A stretch of DNA of 64,000 nucleotides from positions 992,001 through 1,056,000 of the forward strand of contig NZ_AP031500.1 of NCBI RefSeq assembly GCF_042847215.1, given 5' to 3'. The DNA comes from Gilvimarinus japonicus. GTDB taxonomy: Bacteria > Pseudomonadota > Gammaproteobacteria > Pseudomonadales > Cellvibrionaceae. This document shows positions 1-9,058 of this stretch, in pieces. Numbering within the stretch: position 1 is the first letter of the stretch; each line of letters begins with the position of its first letter. Made by a program: the position numbers and the translations under genes. The notes under the pieces are model-generated. The model saw nothing but the letters and a program-made list of their open reading frames with translations. It was not told the DNA's origin and ran no database searches.

Positions 1-2
1 TC

Positions 3-953
3 GGGTTGTTTATCGCCTTGCGGGTTGATGTGTTGGTGTGGGTCAATATTGGCAGTGTGGCGCTGTGGTTAGGTGCCGGGTATTGGTTGCGTCGCGGCCG
101 CTACGCGTTGGCGGCCTATGTGATGTTTGCCGAGCTTATTGCGCACAGTGTGGTGGCGACTCTGGTGTTGGGGGTGGGGCTGGGCTTTCAGTTTTACCTC
201 TGGCCCGCGGCGTGTTTAGTGGTGGCAAATCCCAGTGTCAGCGTGCGTTATGCGGGTGTGCTGGGTACCGTGTGTATCGCCGTGTTTGCAGCGTTGGAGT
301 TAACCTTGGTTGAAATCAGCAATCGCTATGGCCTTGGGGGGTATCAACATTGGGTGTACCTTGGCAATGTGCTGTTTTGCGGGGTTGCCTTGATGCTTTG
401 CATCATCAGTGTACGTGTGGTGAATGAATATCAACAGCGGCAACTGATTGCCTTGGCCACCCACGACCCATTAACCGGTTTATTTAATCGCCGTTACATG
501 ACCGAGCATATGGAGCAACTTAAAGCTCACGCCGATCGTGAGCACAGCCATTATTGTGTGGCGTTACTTGATGTCGATCATTTTAAGCGAATCAATGATG
601 TTTATGGGCACGATATTGGCGACCAAGTGTTGCAGTGCATTGCCCTCACCCTAAAGGCGCGACTGCGCAGTACCGATTTATTGGCGCGCTGGGGCGGCGA
701 AGAGTTGTTAATTGCGCTGAGTGGTACCGAGGCCCAAAGGGCATTGCTGTTAATGGATAACCTGCGCCAGCGGGTTGCTGAATCGAGCGCAATTAAGCCG
801 CTGTGCGGCGGCGTCACATTAAGCTTTGGCGTGGCGGAATATCAGCCGGGGGAGTCTAATCAAGCACTGATTCGGCGCGCCGACGCCGGTCTGTATCGGG
901 CCAAGGCCCAGGGACGAGATCAAGTCGTTCTCGAAGCGCCCACTAGCCCATAG
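3..953 (+). CDS. Membrane-anchored diguanylate cyclase (GGDEF domain), 5' end cut by the window
   Basis: This protein would make the second messenger cyclic di-GMP from two GTP at the inner membrane. The visible part begins with roughly 140 residues of hydrophobic segments (several membrane helices) followed by a GGDEF domain. The signature reads GGEEL (bases 693-707), an active variant, and it is preceded five residues upstream by an RxxD motif (R-S-T-D), the usual allosteric product-inhibition site. The domain opening DPLTGLFNRRYM is also typical. The frame is open to the window edge and the first possible start (TTG at 6) has no visible ribosome binding site, so the true start is probably outside. 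The sensory membrane part has no recognisable ligand motif, so the input signal is unknown. Confidence 0.9.
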   Translation, partial: GLFIALRVDVLVWVNIGSVALWLGAGYWLRRGRYALAAYVMFAELIAHSVVATLVLGVGLGFQFYLWPAACLVVANPSVSVRYAGVLGTVCIAVFAALELTLVEISNRYGLGGYQHWVYLGNVLFCGVALMLCIISVRVVNEYQQRQLIALATHDPLTGLFNRRYMTEHMEQLKAHADREHSHYCVALLDVDHFKRINDVYGHDIGDQVLQCIALTLKARLRSTDLLARWGGEELLIALSGTEAQRALLLMDNLRQRVAESSAIKPLCGGVTLSFGVAEYQPGESNQALIRRADAGLYRAKAQGRDQVVLEAPTSP

Positions 954-1343
954 GGCTTGATGCATTATTTCGTTACGTTTCTTGTGGGGCTCTTTGATAG
1001 TCCAGTTCGAAATCAAACGCGGAACGACGTCACACTTTTTGTTGATCCCGTTGTTTAAGTGCCACAGCCGTGATATCTCTAGTGCTTCTGACAACGTTGT
1101 CCTCGGTGGGTTTGCCAGCGAGAGCACTATTGCTCTGCCGGGGCAGTATTGCCGTGTCAGTTGTTCCGTTTTGCGCATGACGCGCGTCAATCGGGGAGGA
1201 CCCCCAGTGATACATTTACCGTCAAAACATTTTGCCGCGGTAGCCTTCATCGAAAGGTGGAGTGCATTAAATGCGGTGCAGGCGCGCATGGGGTAGCACA
1301 GTAATCCCTCGAGCCTGAGCTGCGGCTAACAATAAAAGAGGGA
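954..1343. other. Intergenic region upstream of the chitinase, no gene supported
   Basis: This 390-bp gap holds overlapping open frames on both strands that resemble no family and lack ribosome binding sites, so I call no gene. It contains the palindrome at 1089-1102 and ends with the leader of the chitinase (purine-rich AGAGGGATTG just before the ATG at 1344). Confidence 0.6.
1089..1102. promoter_or_regulatory. Candidate operator TGACAACGTTGTCC (upstream of chitinase)
   Basis: Bases 1090-1101 form a perfect 12-bp palindrome, GACAACGTTGTC, with a CG centre, the symmetry typical of LacI-family operators. It lies about 240 bp upstream of the chitinase start. The identical 14-mer occurs at 33715-33728 upstream of a TonB-dependent receptor, which argues against chance. 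The regulator is not in the window. A GlcNAc/chitin regulator is an inference from the chitinase it precedes. Confidence 0.55.
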
Positions 1344-2936
1344 TTGACCATGCTTCAGAAAACGCTCCTTAGTACCGCCGTGTTGTGCGCCAGCTCGTTA
1401 GCTGCCACCGCGCAGGCCTACGAATGCAGTAATTTAAATGCGTGGGATAGCAGTACCGCCTACACCAATGGCATGCAGGTGCAAGACGCCGGCAGTGCTT
1501 ACAACGCGAACTGGTGGACTCGCGGGGACGTGCCAGCGCAGCATTCGGCACCTTACCAGCAGTGGACTTTACTGGGAGTGTGCGGCGATGCTAGCTCATC
1601 CAGCAGCTCGTCTTCCAGCGTATCGTCCAGCTCGCTTTCAAGCAGTAGCTCCTCGTCAGTTTCGTCTAGCTCTTCATCCGTGCCCAACGGCAGCTGTGGC
1701 TCAGCGCAGTACGTGGCCGGTACCACTTACCGTGTAGGAGATTTGGTTGACAACGTTGACAGTGAGTACCGCTGCGATGTGGCTGGCTGGTGTTCATCAA
1801 ATGCGGCCTGGGCTTATGAACCAGGAGTAGGCGCCCACTGGCAGGACGCTTGGTCGCTGGTGCAAAGCTGTGATGACGGCTCATCAAGCAGCTCGTCGAC
1901 AAGTTCCAGTAGTAGCTCCAGCAGCTCGTCCAGTTCAAATCCTGGCGGTGGCTACACCGGTAGTTTCCCCGATCACGCGTTGGTGGGTTACTGGCACAAC
2001 TTCCAAAACCCCGCCGGCTGTCCGATTCCGCTGTCACAAATTCCCGATGCGTGGGACGTGATTGATATTGCTTTTGCCGATAACGATCCGGCCAGTAACG
2101 GTACCGTGCACTTCAATTTATTTGACGGCTCGGGCTCAAGCTGCGCAGGTTTAGATCCCGCCCAGTTCAAGCAAGAGATGGCGGCGATGCAAGCGCAGGG
2201 CAAAATCTTTGTGCTGTCGTTGGGCGGTGCCGAAGGCACTATTACGCTTAATACCGACACCGATGAAGCCAACTTTGTCAGCAGCCTGACTGGGCTGATC
2301 AACGAGTGGGGGTTTGACGGTATTGATATCGACCTTGAGAGTGGCTCGCAGCTGTTACATGGCACGCAAATTCAAGCGCGTTTGCCGGGCGCCATTCGCG
2401 CGATTGATACCAACGTAGGAGGTATGGCGTTAACCATGGCACCAGAGCACCCATACGTTCAGGGTGGCCAAACCGCTTACAGTGGTATCTGGGGGGCGTA
2501 TCTGCCGATTATCGATCAGACCCGCGATCTGCTCGATTTACTGCATGTGCAGCTCTACAACAACGGCGGTCTGCAAACACCCTACTCGAACCAGTCGTAT
2601 CCAGCCGGCTCGGTGGATATGATGGTCGCCTCGGCTCGTATGCTGATAGAGGGCTTCCAAACGGCGGGCAACTTCTACTTTGAAGGGCTCGATCCGCAGC
2701 AGGTATCGCTCGGTTTACCTTCCGGCCCAGCGTCTGCAGGCTCTGGCCAAGCGACCAATCAAGCGATTATGGACGCGCTCGATTGTATTACCCGCGGCAC
2801 CCAGTGTGGCTCGATTGACGCCGGTGGTATTTACCCTGACTTTAGCGGGGTCATGACTTGGTCGATTAACTGGGATATTTACGATGGTTACATCTTCTCG
2901 GGCCCCATTGGCGATAAGGTGGATAATTTGCCGTAA
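1344..2936 (+). CDS. Secreted GH18 chitinase with two chitin-binding modules and polyserine linkers
   Basis: A secreted enzyme expected to hydrolyse chitin. Order of parts: signal peptide (about residues 1-25, ending AQA), a CBM5/12-type carbohydrate-binding module (about 26-82, Trp/Tyr-rich, bounded by Cys), a polyserine linker (about 84-112), a second related module (about 117-178), a second serine linker (about 180-198), then a GH18 barrel to the C terminus. The GH18 signature DGIDIDLE is at residues 325-332, with E332 as the expected acid. The barrel start (GYWHNFQNP) resembles bacterial ChiD/Streptomyces-type chitinases. Polyserine linkers are characteristic of Cellvibrio/Saccharophagus-type secreted hydrolases. 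It stands alone between a long upstream region and a terminator, with a candidate operator about 240 bp upstream. Confidence 0.95.
   Translation: MTMLQKTLLSTAVLCASSLAATAQAYECSNLNAWDSSTAYTNGMQVQDAGSAYNANWWTRGDVPAQHSAPYQQWTLLGVCGDASSSSSSSSSVSSSSLSSSSSSSVSSSSSSVPNGSCGSAQYVAGTTYRVGDLVDNVDSEYRCDVAGWCSSNAAWAYEPGVGAHWQDAWSLVQSCDDGSSSSSSTSSSSSSSSSSSSNPGGGYTGSFPDHALVGYWHNFQNPAGCPIPLSQIPDAWDVIDIAFADNDPASNGTVHFNLFDGSGSSCAGLDPAQFKQEMAAMQAQGKIFVLSLGGAEGTITLNTDTDEANFVSSLTGLINEWGFDGIDIDLESGSQLLHGTQIQARLPGAIRAIDTNVGGMALTMAPEHPYVQGGQTAYSGIWGAYLPIIDQTRDLLDLLHVQLYNNGGLQTPYSNQSYPAGSVDMMVASARMLIEGFQTAGNFYFEGLDPQQVSLGLPSGPASAGSGQATNQAIMDALDCITRGTQCGSIDAGGIYPDFSGVMTWSINWDIYDGYIFSGPIGDKVDNLP
1593..1937 (+). repeat. 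Two polyserine-linker coding tracts (1593-1679 and 1881-1937)
   Basis: Near-continuous serine codons using mixed AGC/TCN triplets encode flexible linkers between the chitinase modules. The mixed codon use keeps the DNA from being a perfect tandem repeat. It is low-complexity coding sequence, not a CRISPR or mobile repeat. Confidence 0.9.
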
Positions 2937-2963
2937 TGCTAAGTAAGTAGCTGGTAAGTATGA

Positions 2964-2993
2964 GAAGGGCGCCAATTGGCGCCCTTCTTTTTA
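2964..2993. terminator. Rho-independent terminator, probably bidirectional
   Basis: A perfect 10-bp stem (2964-2973 with 2978-2987) with an AATT loop is followed by a T-rich run. It lies between the convergent chitinase and GH43 genes. The stop codon of the minus-strand gene is at its right edge. Confidence 0.85.
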
Positions 2994-4031
2994 TGGTGTA
3001 GCAACGCCAAAGGATTTTACCAAATGATCGTATTCGTCACCGCTTATCGGCATCATCATTCCGTGGCGTACTTTCTCCGGTAGTGAATATTTATCCCAGT
3101 CTGAAAAAAAAGTGTATCCGGAAACCTGGTACCAAGGACCATTAAGGGAGTCGGCGACTGATAATCCATAAGAGACACCCGGGTATTGTTCATAATACAG
3201 ATACCAAGCTTGCCCGTTAGGAGAGGGAATTAATGTTGGTGCCTCGCGAAAGTTAGGGCTAATGGGCGCGGAAAGGTTTTTGTAAGGGCCAAGTAGTGAG
3301 TCCGAACTGGCGAGTCGAATGGTTTTTCCCGTCACCCAGTCGAGAGTCGGATATGTTTCGTCTTTAAGTACGGCCCAGTACTTTCCTTCAGCTTTATATA
3401 AAAAGGTGTCAATAACGCCCATATCCCATGGCAATAATTTTTGCGGCGGCTTAGTAAACTCTTTTAGGTCATTAGAGGTCACGTATAGGGTTCGCTGGCT
3501 TGCCCAGTATCGTTCTGGGTCTTTCTCTGTGCCTTCCTTATGGGGAGTATGCCAAGTTAGCACATAGCTTTTTGAGTCTTTATCAAAAAATAATTTTGGC
3601 GCACCTATACGTTGTAATGCATCGGCGTAATCGGGGGTGGACGGCAATTTGGGTGTGTATTGGCTGTAGCGCTGCCAATCAATTAGGTTATCGGACACCC
3701 AGAAATTAATGTCAGGCGAGGCGTCACTCTCGTTCCCAACAAGGTAGTAACGACCGTCGTGCCCTTTAACAATGTGTGGATGGCCATGATATTCGCCGAA
3801 AACCGGCTTCCCTTTATTTAATGATTGCCAGTGCAGGCCGTCTTTACTGACGGAGTAATAGAGGCTCCCGTAATCGGCGTGCGTCATGTGGGCAAACAGA
3901 TAAGCTTCATGGATCGCTTTTTCTCCATTCGAAGGTTGCCCGGGCGGAGAAGGTTGCTGTGAGTAGGCACCGGAAGTAAAGCACAGGGTGATAAGCAGTA
4001 ACATTAATTTAGTTTGAGTGTATTTAGTCAT
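2991..4031 (-). CDS. Secreted GH43-like five-bladed propeller glycosidase
   Basis: Predicted exported glycoside hydrolase of the GH43 superfamily, probably acting on arabinose- or galactose-containing side chains. A signal peptide (about residues 1-24, ending AYS) is followed by repeated propeller blades such as SLYYSVSKDGLHW and INFWVSDNLIDW. The C-terminal RHGMMMPISGDEY segment resembles that in GH43 subfamilies annotated as arabinofuranosidases. The start is supported by AAAGGAG seven bases upstream of the ATG. It is divergent from the TonB-dependent receptor at 4415, and an AT-rich palindrome lies in the shared upstream region, so the two may be co-regulated. The exact subfamily and substrate cannot be settled by eye. 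Confidence 0.75.
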   Translation of the reverse strand: MTKYTQTKLMLLLITLCFTSGAYSQQPSPPGQPSNGEKAIHEAYLFAHMTHADYGSLYYSVSKDGLHWQSLNKGKPVFGEYHGHPHIVKGHDGRYYLVGNESDASPDINFWVSDNLIDWQRYSQYTPKLPSTPDYADALQRIGAPKLFFDKDSKSYVLTWHTPHKEGTEKDPERYWASQRTLYVTSNDLKEFTKPPQKLLPWDMGVIDTFLYKAEGKYWAVLKDETYPTLDWVTGKTIRLASSDSLLGPYKNLSAPISPNFREAPTLIPSPNGQAWYLYYEQYPGVSYGLSVADSLNGPWYQVSGYTFFSDWDKYSLPEKVRHGMMMPISGDEYDHLVKSFGVATP

Positions 4032-4414
4032 TGTTTGGCTCCTTTGTTTTTATCTTAAGAATATAATATATAATATATATTATATTTATTTCGTTTTAAA
4101 GAGATTTTAAAAAGTCTTTTATTTCAATGAGTTAAGAGTTTCGTCGGGTAATCTTGGGCATTTTTGTTAAACTTAACCTTGCAAATCCATATAATCCGAT
4201 TTATCTTATAAAACGTCGATACTATCTCTATAACTTTAAATGCAGATTTAGGGCGTCGGCATTGTGCAAATTTTAAAAGCTAAGAAGTGCAGATGTGCTG
4301 CTGAGGTCGACTGCATTAAGATAACGATAGCAGTAACGATCCTGGCGCCGCCCAATATTTGATGTTGTGGATAGACAAAACAATAAATACATAGCTACGA
4401 ATGAGGAGATACCA
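4032..4414. promoter_or_regulatory. Divergent AT-rich regulatory region between GH43 and TonB receptor
   Basis: No gene is supported here. The left part is dominated by alternating A/T, including the palindrome at 4068-4085. Further right, TATAAT at 4190-4195 with TTAAAC 17 bp upstream could be a promoter for the receptor, about 220 bp from its start, though the -35 match is poor. The receptor's ribosome binding site GAGGAGAT is at 4403-4410. Confidence 0.4.
4068..4085. promoter_or_regulatory. 18-bp perfect AT palindrome
   Basis: ATATAATATATATTATAT is a perfect inverted repeat directly upstream of the minus-strand GH43 gene. It could be a regulator site or just A/T-rich promoter DNA. A similar alternating A/T stretch precedes galE (about 13006-13040), but the two do not align as one motif. 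Confidence 0.3.
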
Positions 4415-7102
4415 ATGAACACCCGCAGAAAAGCACTTTTGGCCTCGGCGATTGCCGCCATTATCAGTGGGACTACATCCGCTCAAGATGCGCCCGCAAG
4501 TAATAATGAAATGCTCGAAGAAGTTGTTGTAGTAGGGATTCGCAGCAGCTTGGAGAAAGCGCAAGATATTAAGCGAAGCTCAGACAATGTCGTCGATGCG
4601 ATTGTCGCCGATGATATTGGTAAGTTTCCTGATGATACGGTTGCTGCGGCTTTGCAGCGTGTGCCTGGTATCCAAGTTGTGAACGGCTTTAATAATGAAA
4701 TTGGCAGCCCCCTTATTCGTGGTATTGGCGACATTGTCACAACTTTGGATGGCCGCAAGATCTTTACTGGTGTTGGGCGAGGTTTTTCGTTTCAAGATTT
4801 GCCTGCTGAAACTTTATCTGGTGTCGATGTGTATAAGTCCAACTCGGCCGAGTTGGTGGAGGGTGGCATCGCCGGCGTGATCAACTTAAAACGTGTGAAG
4901 CCATTTGGTTTTGATGAAGGCTGGACTGTTGCTACCAACGTTCGTGCACGACAAGGTGAAGAGGTTGATAAAACCAACTTAACCGGTGGTATTTTAGTCT
5001 CCAACCGTTTTGATACCAGCGTGGGCGAAATGGGCCTTTTGGTTGATGTGTCTTACTCGGACCAAGACTTTAGTCGAGGCACTTCGTTTAATTGTGATCC
5101 TCGCTCGGGCACTAACGGCCCCGAGGGCGGTGCAGGTGCAGTGTTGCCAACGTGTGTGGGTGGTTTAAGCGACACCGGAGATTATCAGCGCCCACAAGCT
5201 AATGTTTACTATCAGTGGCGCCCAAGTGAAAATCTTGAGGTGTATGCTGATGCGCTCTACGCGGGCTACGAGACCAAGTTTGGTACTTATTTTGTATTCT
5301 CAGATATTTTTGCGGCGCAAAGCATTACCGATTTAGCGATGACGGGCGACAGCTTTACCGCTCCGGTGAATGGCGCAGGTTTTTACGATGCGAGCTCAAC
5401 CACAATGCAAGAGTTGCGGTTGGGGCAATCTGCCACGTTTAACAATGTTCCCGGGCTATCTTCTACGCAAGCAAAAAGCTCTGAGACAGATCAGTATGTA
5501 TATGGCGGTGGGGTTAAATACACCACAGACAAGCTTGATCTCGCAGTGGATTTATCGCGTGTGGAGTCGGAAAACGGCAACAGAAGCACCATCGTTGATA
5601 TTGGCAAGCAGATTGATTCGGTCAGCATCCTTGTGAATGACGGCAGTCATGGTACTACGATGATGCCGGGAAACCCTTTGGGTGATAAGGTGGATTTCCG
5701 TTTTGCCAATGGTCTGGTTCAGGACTATAACCGCTCTGAATCTGAAGCCAATGCTATTAGTGTTGACGGTGCTTTTAAGCTTTCTAACGGTTTTATTCGT
5801 GAGCTGCAGTTTGGTACTCGGTACTCCGATCGTGATGCCCAGTTTTTTGCGACTCCCTCTGGTGGGCCTGGAGCCCCCGGTGGCAATCGCGTTACTTTAA
5901 TCAGTGAGTCGGATTTACCAGACGATTTCTTGGTGAAAACACCTGGTACTATTTCTGTAATCAATGATGGTGCTAAATGGTATACGCCAAGTGCAGATTT
6001 TCTACGGGATAATACGGATCAATTACGCGAGTTGTATGGTGCAGACTTAGGCGACCCTGACTGGGATCCGTCGAAGAATTATCAGGCCAGTGAGAAAAAT
6101 TCTTCAGTCTATTTGCAGGCCAAATATGAGGTCGACTTGGCAAGCGGGATGTTGCTGGACGGTTTGATCGGTGGCCGTTACAGTCATACCTCTCGTAGCT
6201 TAAGTGGTACTGGTCGAGTTAATGGAGAGCTAACTCCAGTGACGCGCGATACTTCAGACGGTCACTTTTTGCCTAACGCATCTGCGCGCCTACAATTAAC
6301 CGAAGAGCTGCAGATGCGCCTTACATACGCTAAAACTATTGCCCAGCCGTTTTTTGGTGATTTGAATCCTGGGCTTACTTACGATGTTCCTTTGAACGCT
6401 AATGTTCGCCCCGGTGGTGCTGGTGGCAACCCAGACCTTAAGCCACAAACTTCAGATGCTTATGACGCGACGGTAGAATACTACTTTGATAACTCATCTT
6501 ATATTTCTGCAGCGCTTTACTATCGTACCATTGAGGATCGTGTCGCCGTAGGTACCGACGTCGAAGTAATTGATGGCATTGAGTACAACATCTCTAAGCC
6601 GCGTAACTTGGGGCAGTCAAGCCTTCAGGGGGTTGAGCTTAGCTCCCAATGGTTTTTGGATTTTCTTCCGGAGGGCTGGGACGGACTCGGCGTGACCGCT
6701 AACTATACGCTGGCTGATTCGTCTATTGATACGGAGGGCGACCCTCTAGAAGGCGAACCGTTGCTTGGTGTGTCAAAGCACAGCTATAACGTTGGTCTAT
6801 TATATGAAAAATATGGTGTTACTGCGCGGGTCGTATACAACTGGCGCTCAGAGTATGACGATGGTTATTTTGGCGGTGGACTGGTTACGCCGGGTGACGG
6901 CGCAAAATTTAACACTGTTAAAGCGAATGGGCGACTAGACTTTTCTATCGGCTACGATGTAACAGAGAATGTTACTGTGAGTTTTGACGGGATTAACGTT
7001 AATGGCGGTAAATACTACAGCTATTTTGACACCGAGTCCTTCCCTCATGATATTCGTCTGGATGATACTTTCTACGGGGCAAGTGTTCGAGCAAACTTTT
7101 AA
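4415..7102 (+). CDS. TonB-dependent receptor (carbohydrate-type outer-membrane transporter)
   Basis: Outer-membrane transporter expected to import oligosaccharides using TonB energy. From the ATG at 4415 (ribosome binding site GAGGAGAT five bases upstream) it is 895 residues. An upstream in-frame ATG at 4367 lacks such a site. A signal peptide of about 25 residues is followed by the TonB-box-like EEVVVVG, then the plug domain (about 50-180: ADDIGKFPDDTVAAALQRVPGIQV, a signature of the Xanthomonas/Caulobacter-type receptor family), then a beta-barrel ending in the aromatic terminus SVRANF. Its position between secreted GH43/GH93-like enzymes and galactose genes points to an oligosaccharide from the same glycan. 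No SusD-like partner is present, as expected for a proteobacterium. Confidence 0.93.
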   Translation: MNTRRKALLASAIAAIISGTTSAQDAPASNNEMLEEVVVVGIRSSLEKAQDIKRSSDNVVDAIVADDIGKFPDDTVAAALQRVPGIQVVNGFNNEIGSPLIRGIGDIVTTLDGRKIFTGVGRGFSFQDLPAETLSGVDVYKSNSAELVEGGIAGVINLKRVKPFGFDEGWTVATNVRARQGEEVDKTNLTGGILVSNRFDTSVGEMGLLVDVSYSDQDFSRGTSFNCDPRSGTNGPEGGAGAVLPTCVGGLSDTGDYQRPQANVYYQWRPSENLEVYADALYAGYETKFGTYFVFSDIFAAQSITDLAMTGDSFTAPVNGAGFYDASSTTMQELRLGQSATFNNVPGLSSTQAKSSETDQYVYGGGVKYTTDKLDLAVDLSRVESENGNRSTIVDIGKQIDSVSILVNDGSHGTTMMPGNPLGDKVDFRFANGLVQDYNRSESEANAISVDGAFKLSNGFIRELQFGTRYSDRDAQFFATPSGGPGAPGGNRVTLISESDLPDDFLVKTPGTISVINDGAKWYTPSADFLRDNTDQLRELYGADLGDPDWDPSKNYQASEKNSSVYLQAKYEVDLASGMLLDGLIGGRYSHTSRSLSGTGRVNGELTPVTRDTSDGHFLPNASARLQLTEELQMRLTYAKTIAQPFFGDLNPGLTYDVPLNANVRPGGAGGNPDLKPQTSDAYDATVEYYFDNSSYISAALYYRTIEDRVAVGTDVEVIDGIEYNISKPRNLGQSSLQGVELSSQWFLDFLPEGWDGLGVTANYTLADSSIDTEGDPLEGEPLLGVSKHSYNVGLLYEKYGVTARVVYNWRSEYDDGYFGGGLVTPGDGAKFNTVKANGRLDFSIGYDVTENVTVSFDGINVNGGKYYSYFDTESFPHDIRLDDTFYGASVRANF

Positions 7103-7221
7103 GGTTTTGATTTTAAAAGCCTTAGCATGTAGTTGGCTTGTTATTTGGGGCAATCGCTTTGGGCTTCGTTAAGTTTTACTTGCGAAGCCATTTTTTTATC
7201 AAAGCTAACGAGGTTGAATAA

Positions 7222-8883
7222 ATGTTTTCGATAAAGCTGCCCGTTGTTATGTTGTTAACGGTATTATTTATGTGTAGTGCATGGTCGTACGCAGGCCAGT
7301 CGCAGTTGTTGAGTGGGGATGAGTCTTTATACCCTCGCGTTCTGCAGCTTAGTCATAGTGAGCAAGAAGATGAAAATGGCAACATTATCGCCAGCGTGGT
7401 TAGTTTCACTGGAGGTGTGGGCCATGCAGATATTTTTGTCAGTCGTGACCAGGGCGAAAGCTTTGAGTTGCTAAGTGAGATCCGCGATGAAGATTTTCAG
7501 GCTGGATTGTGTTGCGGCGGCTTGTACGAACTTCCAAGCTCTATTAATAGTTTAGAGGCCGGGACGCTATTGTGGGCTGGTTCGGTGGGGCAGCAGGAGT
7601 CGGCTTCGCCGATGCAGATAAAGGTGTATCACAGTACGGATCAAGGGCTTACTTGGAACTACTTAAGTAACTGTGTCGATGCGGATAAGCCTGTCAACGA
7701 AGGGGGTATCTGGGAGCCGGAGTTTGCCATCGCTGCAACTGGCGAGCTGGTATGCTTTTATGCGGATGAAACACCGCTTAATCACTCTCAAGTTTTACGT
7801 TACACCAAAACGAGCGATGGCGTTAACTGGAGTTCGCCTATCGATGTGGTCGCGAGTAATAACTCGAGTGATCGCCCGGGAATGCCTAATGTGGTTGCTT
7901 TATCTGGTGGTGGATACGCGATGAGCTATGAGGTTTGTGGGGCGCTAAGCTGCGCTACTTATCTGCGCGAGTCGAGTGATGCGTTAGATTGGAGTGATCC
8001 GAACTATTTAGGCGAACCTGTTATAACGGAAGATGGGATTACTTTTTGGGCTACTCCGACTATGACGATATCGTCTTCTGCAAACGGTAACGATCAGCTT
8101 GTACTTCAGGGACGTACGCTCGTCAGAGAGGGCGTGGTACAGCCTGACAACGGGGCGACTGTATTTATCAGTCACTCGGGCGATCCTGCAGGCCCTTGGT
8201 TGGCTTATGACTCTCCTGTTCATACAGAACTTCCAGCGGGGACAGACGTCGATTTTTGCCAAAACTACTCATCGCCTTTGTTGGTGTTAAAGGGTGGAAA
8301 GAAACTGTTGCAGCTGGCGTCTGATTTTTCAGAGGATGGTCGTTGTCTTACGTGGTTTAATGCCGAACCTTTGGGTGGCGTACGAGCGAGTATAGATGGC
8401 GTTGAACTGAGCTCAGGCAGTACGAAATCTACCGATGTTCGCTTGCATGTAAGTAACGATTATGGAGGCGATTACTTGTTAACTGCAGATGTCCCTGAGT
8501 TTAAGGGGACGGTGCAGCTGTCCGATTCTCAGGTAACTGTTCTGCCCGGTCGAGACGTAGTGGTCAGTATGAAAGTTGTTGATCAGAAAGTGGTTTCTGC
8601 TTCTATTTTGGACGAGCCGATGGCTGTTGCCGGTGTACTGTGTGCACCTTGGTTTTTGTTGTGGGCTGTGCGTGCACGCAAAAGTGCGATATTAGTGGTT
8701 ACAATGGTGCTTGCATTGCTAGCTGTTAGCGGATGCGGTGGTGGTGCCAGTGGCGCATCAGAAAACTCACCTACGATGAGTGTATCTAAGACTTACGAAG
8801 GAACCTTTACTGCAGTGAGTGTTGAAGCCCCTAGAGTGAAAACAGCGACGAATTTCACGATAACAGTGACAACAGATCAGTGA
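7222..8883 (+). CDS. BNR/GH93-like propeller protein with C-terminal membrane/lipobox-like tail
   Basis: Exported protein with a sialidase-like (BNR/Asp-box) propeller, similar to GH93 exo-arabinanases. A signal peptide (about 1-25) is followed by propeller segments including FVSRDQGESF, YHSTDQGLTW, GGIWEPEF and DRPGMPNV. The same landmarks occur in the protein at 18078-19616, so the two are paralogues. After about residue 390 this copy differs. It has a beta-rich domain, then a hydrophobic helix preceded by Arg/Lys (WAVRARKSA) and followed by SGCGGG, then a short beta tail. That C-terminal pattern resembles tails of large Ig-like surface proteins. GAGG lies eight bases before the ATG. It sits 119 bp after the receptor gene, probably in one transcription unit. 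Substrate unknown. Confidence 0.65.
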   Translation: MFSIKLPVVMLLTVLFMCSAWSYAGQSQLLSGDESLYPRVLQLSHSEQEDENGNIIASVVSFTGGVGHADIFVSRDQGESFELLSEIRDEDFQAGLCCGGLYELPSSINSLEAGTLLWAGSVGQQESASPMQIKVYHSTDQGLTWNYLSNCVDADKPVNEGGIWEPEFAIAATGELVCFYADETPLNHSQVLRYTKTSDGVNWSSPIDVVASNNSSDRPGMPNVVALSGGGYAMSYEVCGALSCATYLRESSDALDWSDPNYLGEPVITEDGITFWATPTMTISSSANGNDQLVLQGRTLVREGVVQPDNGATVFISHSGDPAGPWLAYDSPVHTELPAGTDVDFCQNYSSPLLVLKGGKKLLQLASDFSEDGRCLTWFNAEPLGGVRASIDGVELSSGSTKSTDVRLHVSNDYGGDYLLTADVPEFKGTVQLSDSQVTVLPGRDVVVSMKVVDQKVVSASILDEPMAVAGVLCAPWFLLWAVRARKSAILVVTMVLALLAVSGCGGGASGASENSPTMSVSKTYEGTFTAVSVEAPRVKTATNFTITVTTDQ

Positions 8884-9058
8884 GGCGTTTGTATGGTAGC
8901 GAAACTAGGTGGAATCATATTTTGACCGAAGGTGGCGATTAATGAGCGGTCAGATTATTGCGCGACTTAGTTTGCCATAATGCCGCAGCTTTGCGCTTAG
9001 AACAGGTAGCGACCTTGTGTTGCATCGCCGTTAAGTGAATAAATGGGAGATAAAAGAG

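Noticed and set aside
819..1296. Overlapping open frames on both strands upstream of the chitinase (156 aa minus, 104 aa plus)
   Set aside because: They overlap each other and the cyclase gene, have no ribosome binding site and no family resemblance; the region behaves like a long promoter leader.
1593..1937. Serine-codon tracts considered as a CRISPR or tandem repeat array
   Set aside because: They are in-frame polyserine linkers of the chitinase with mixed codons and no spacer structure.
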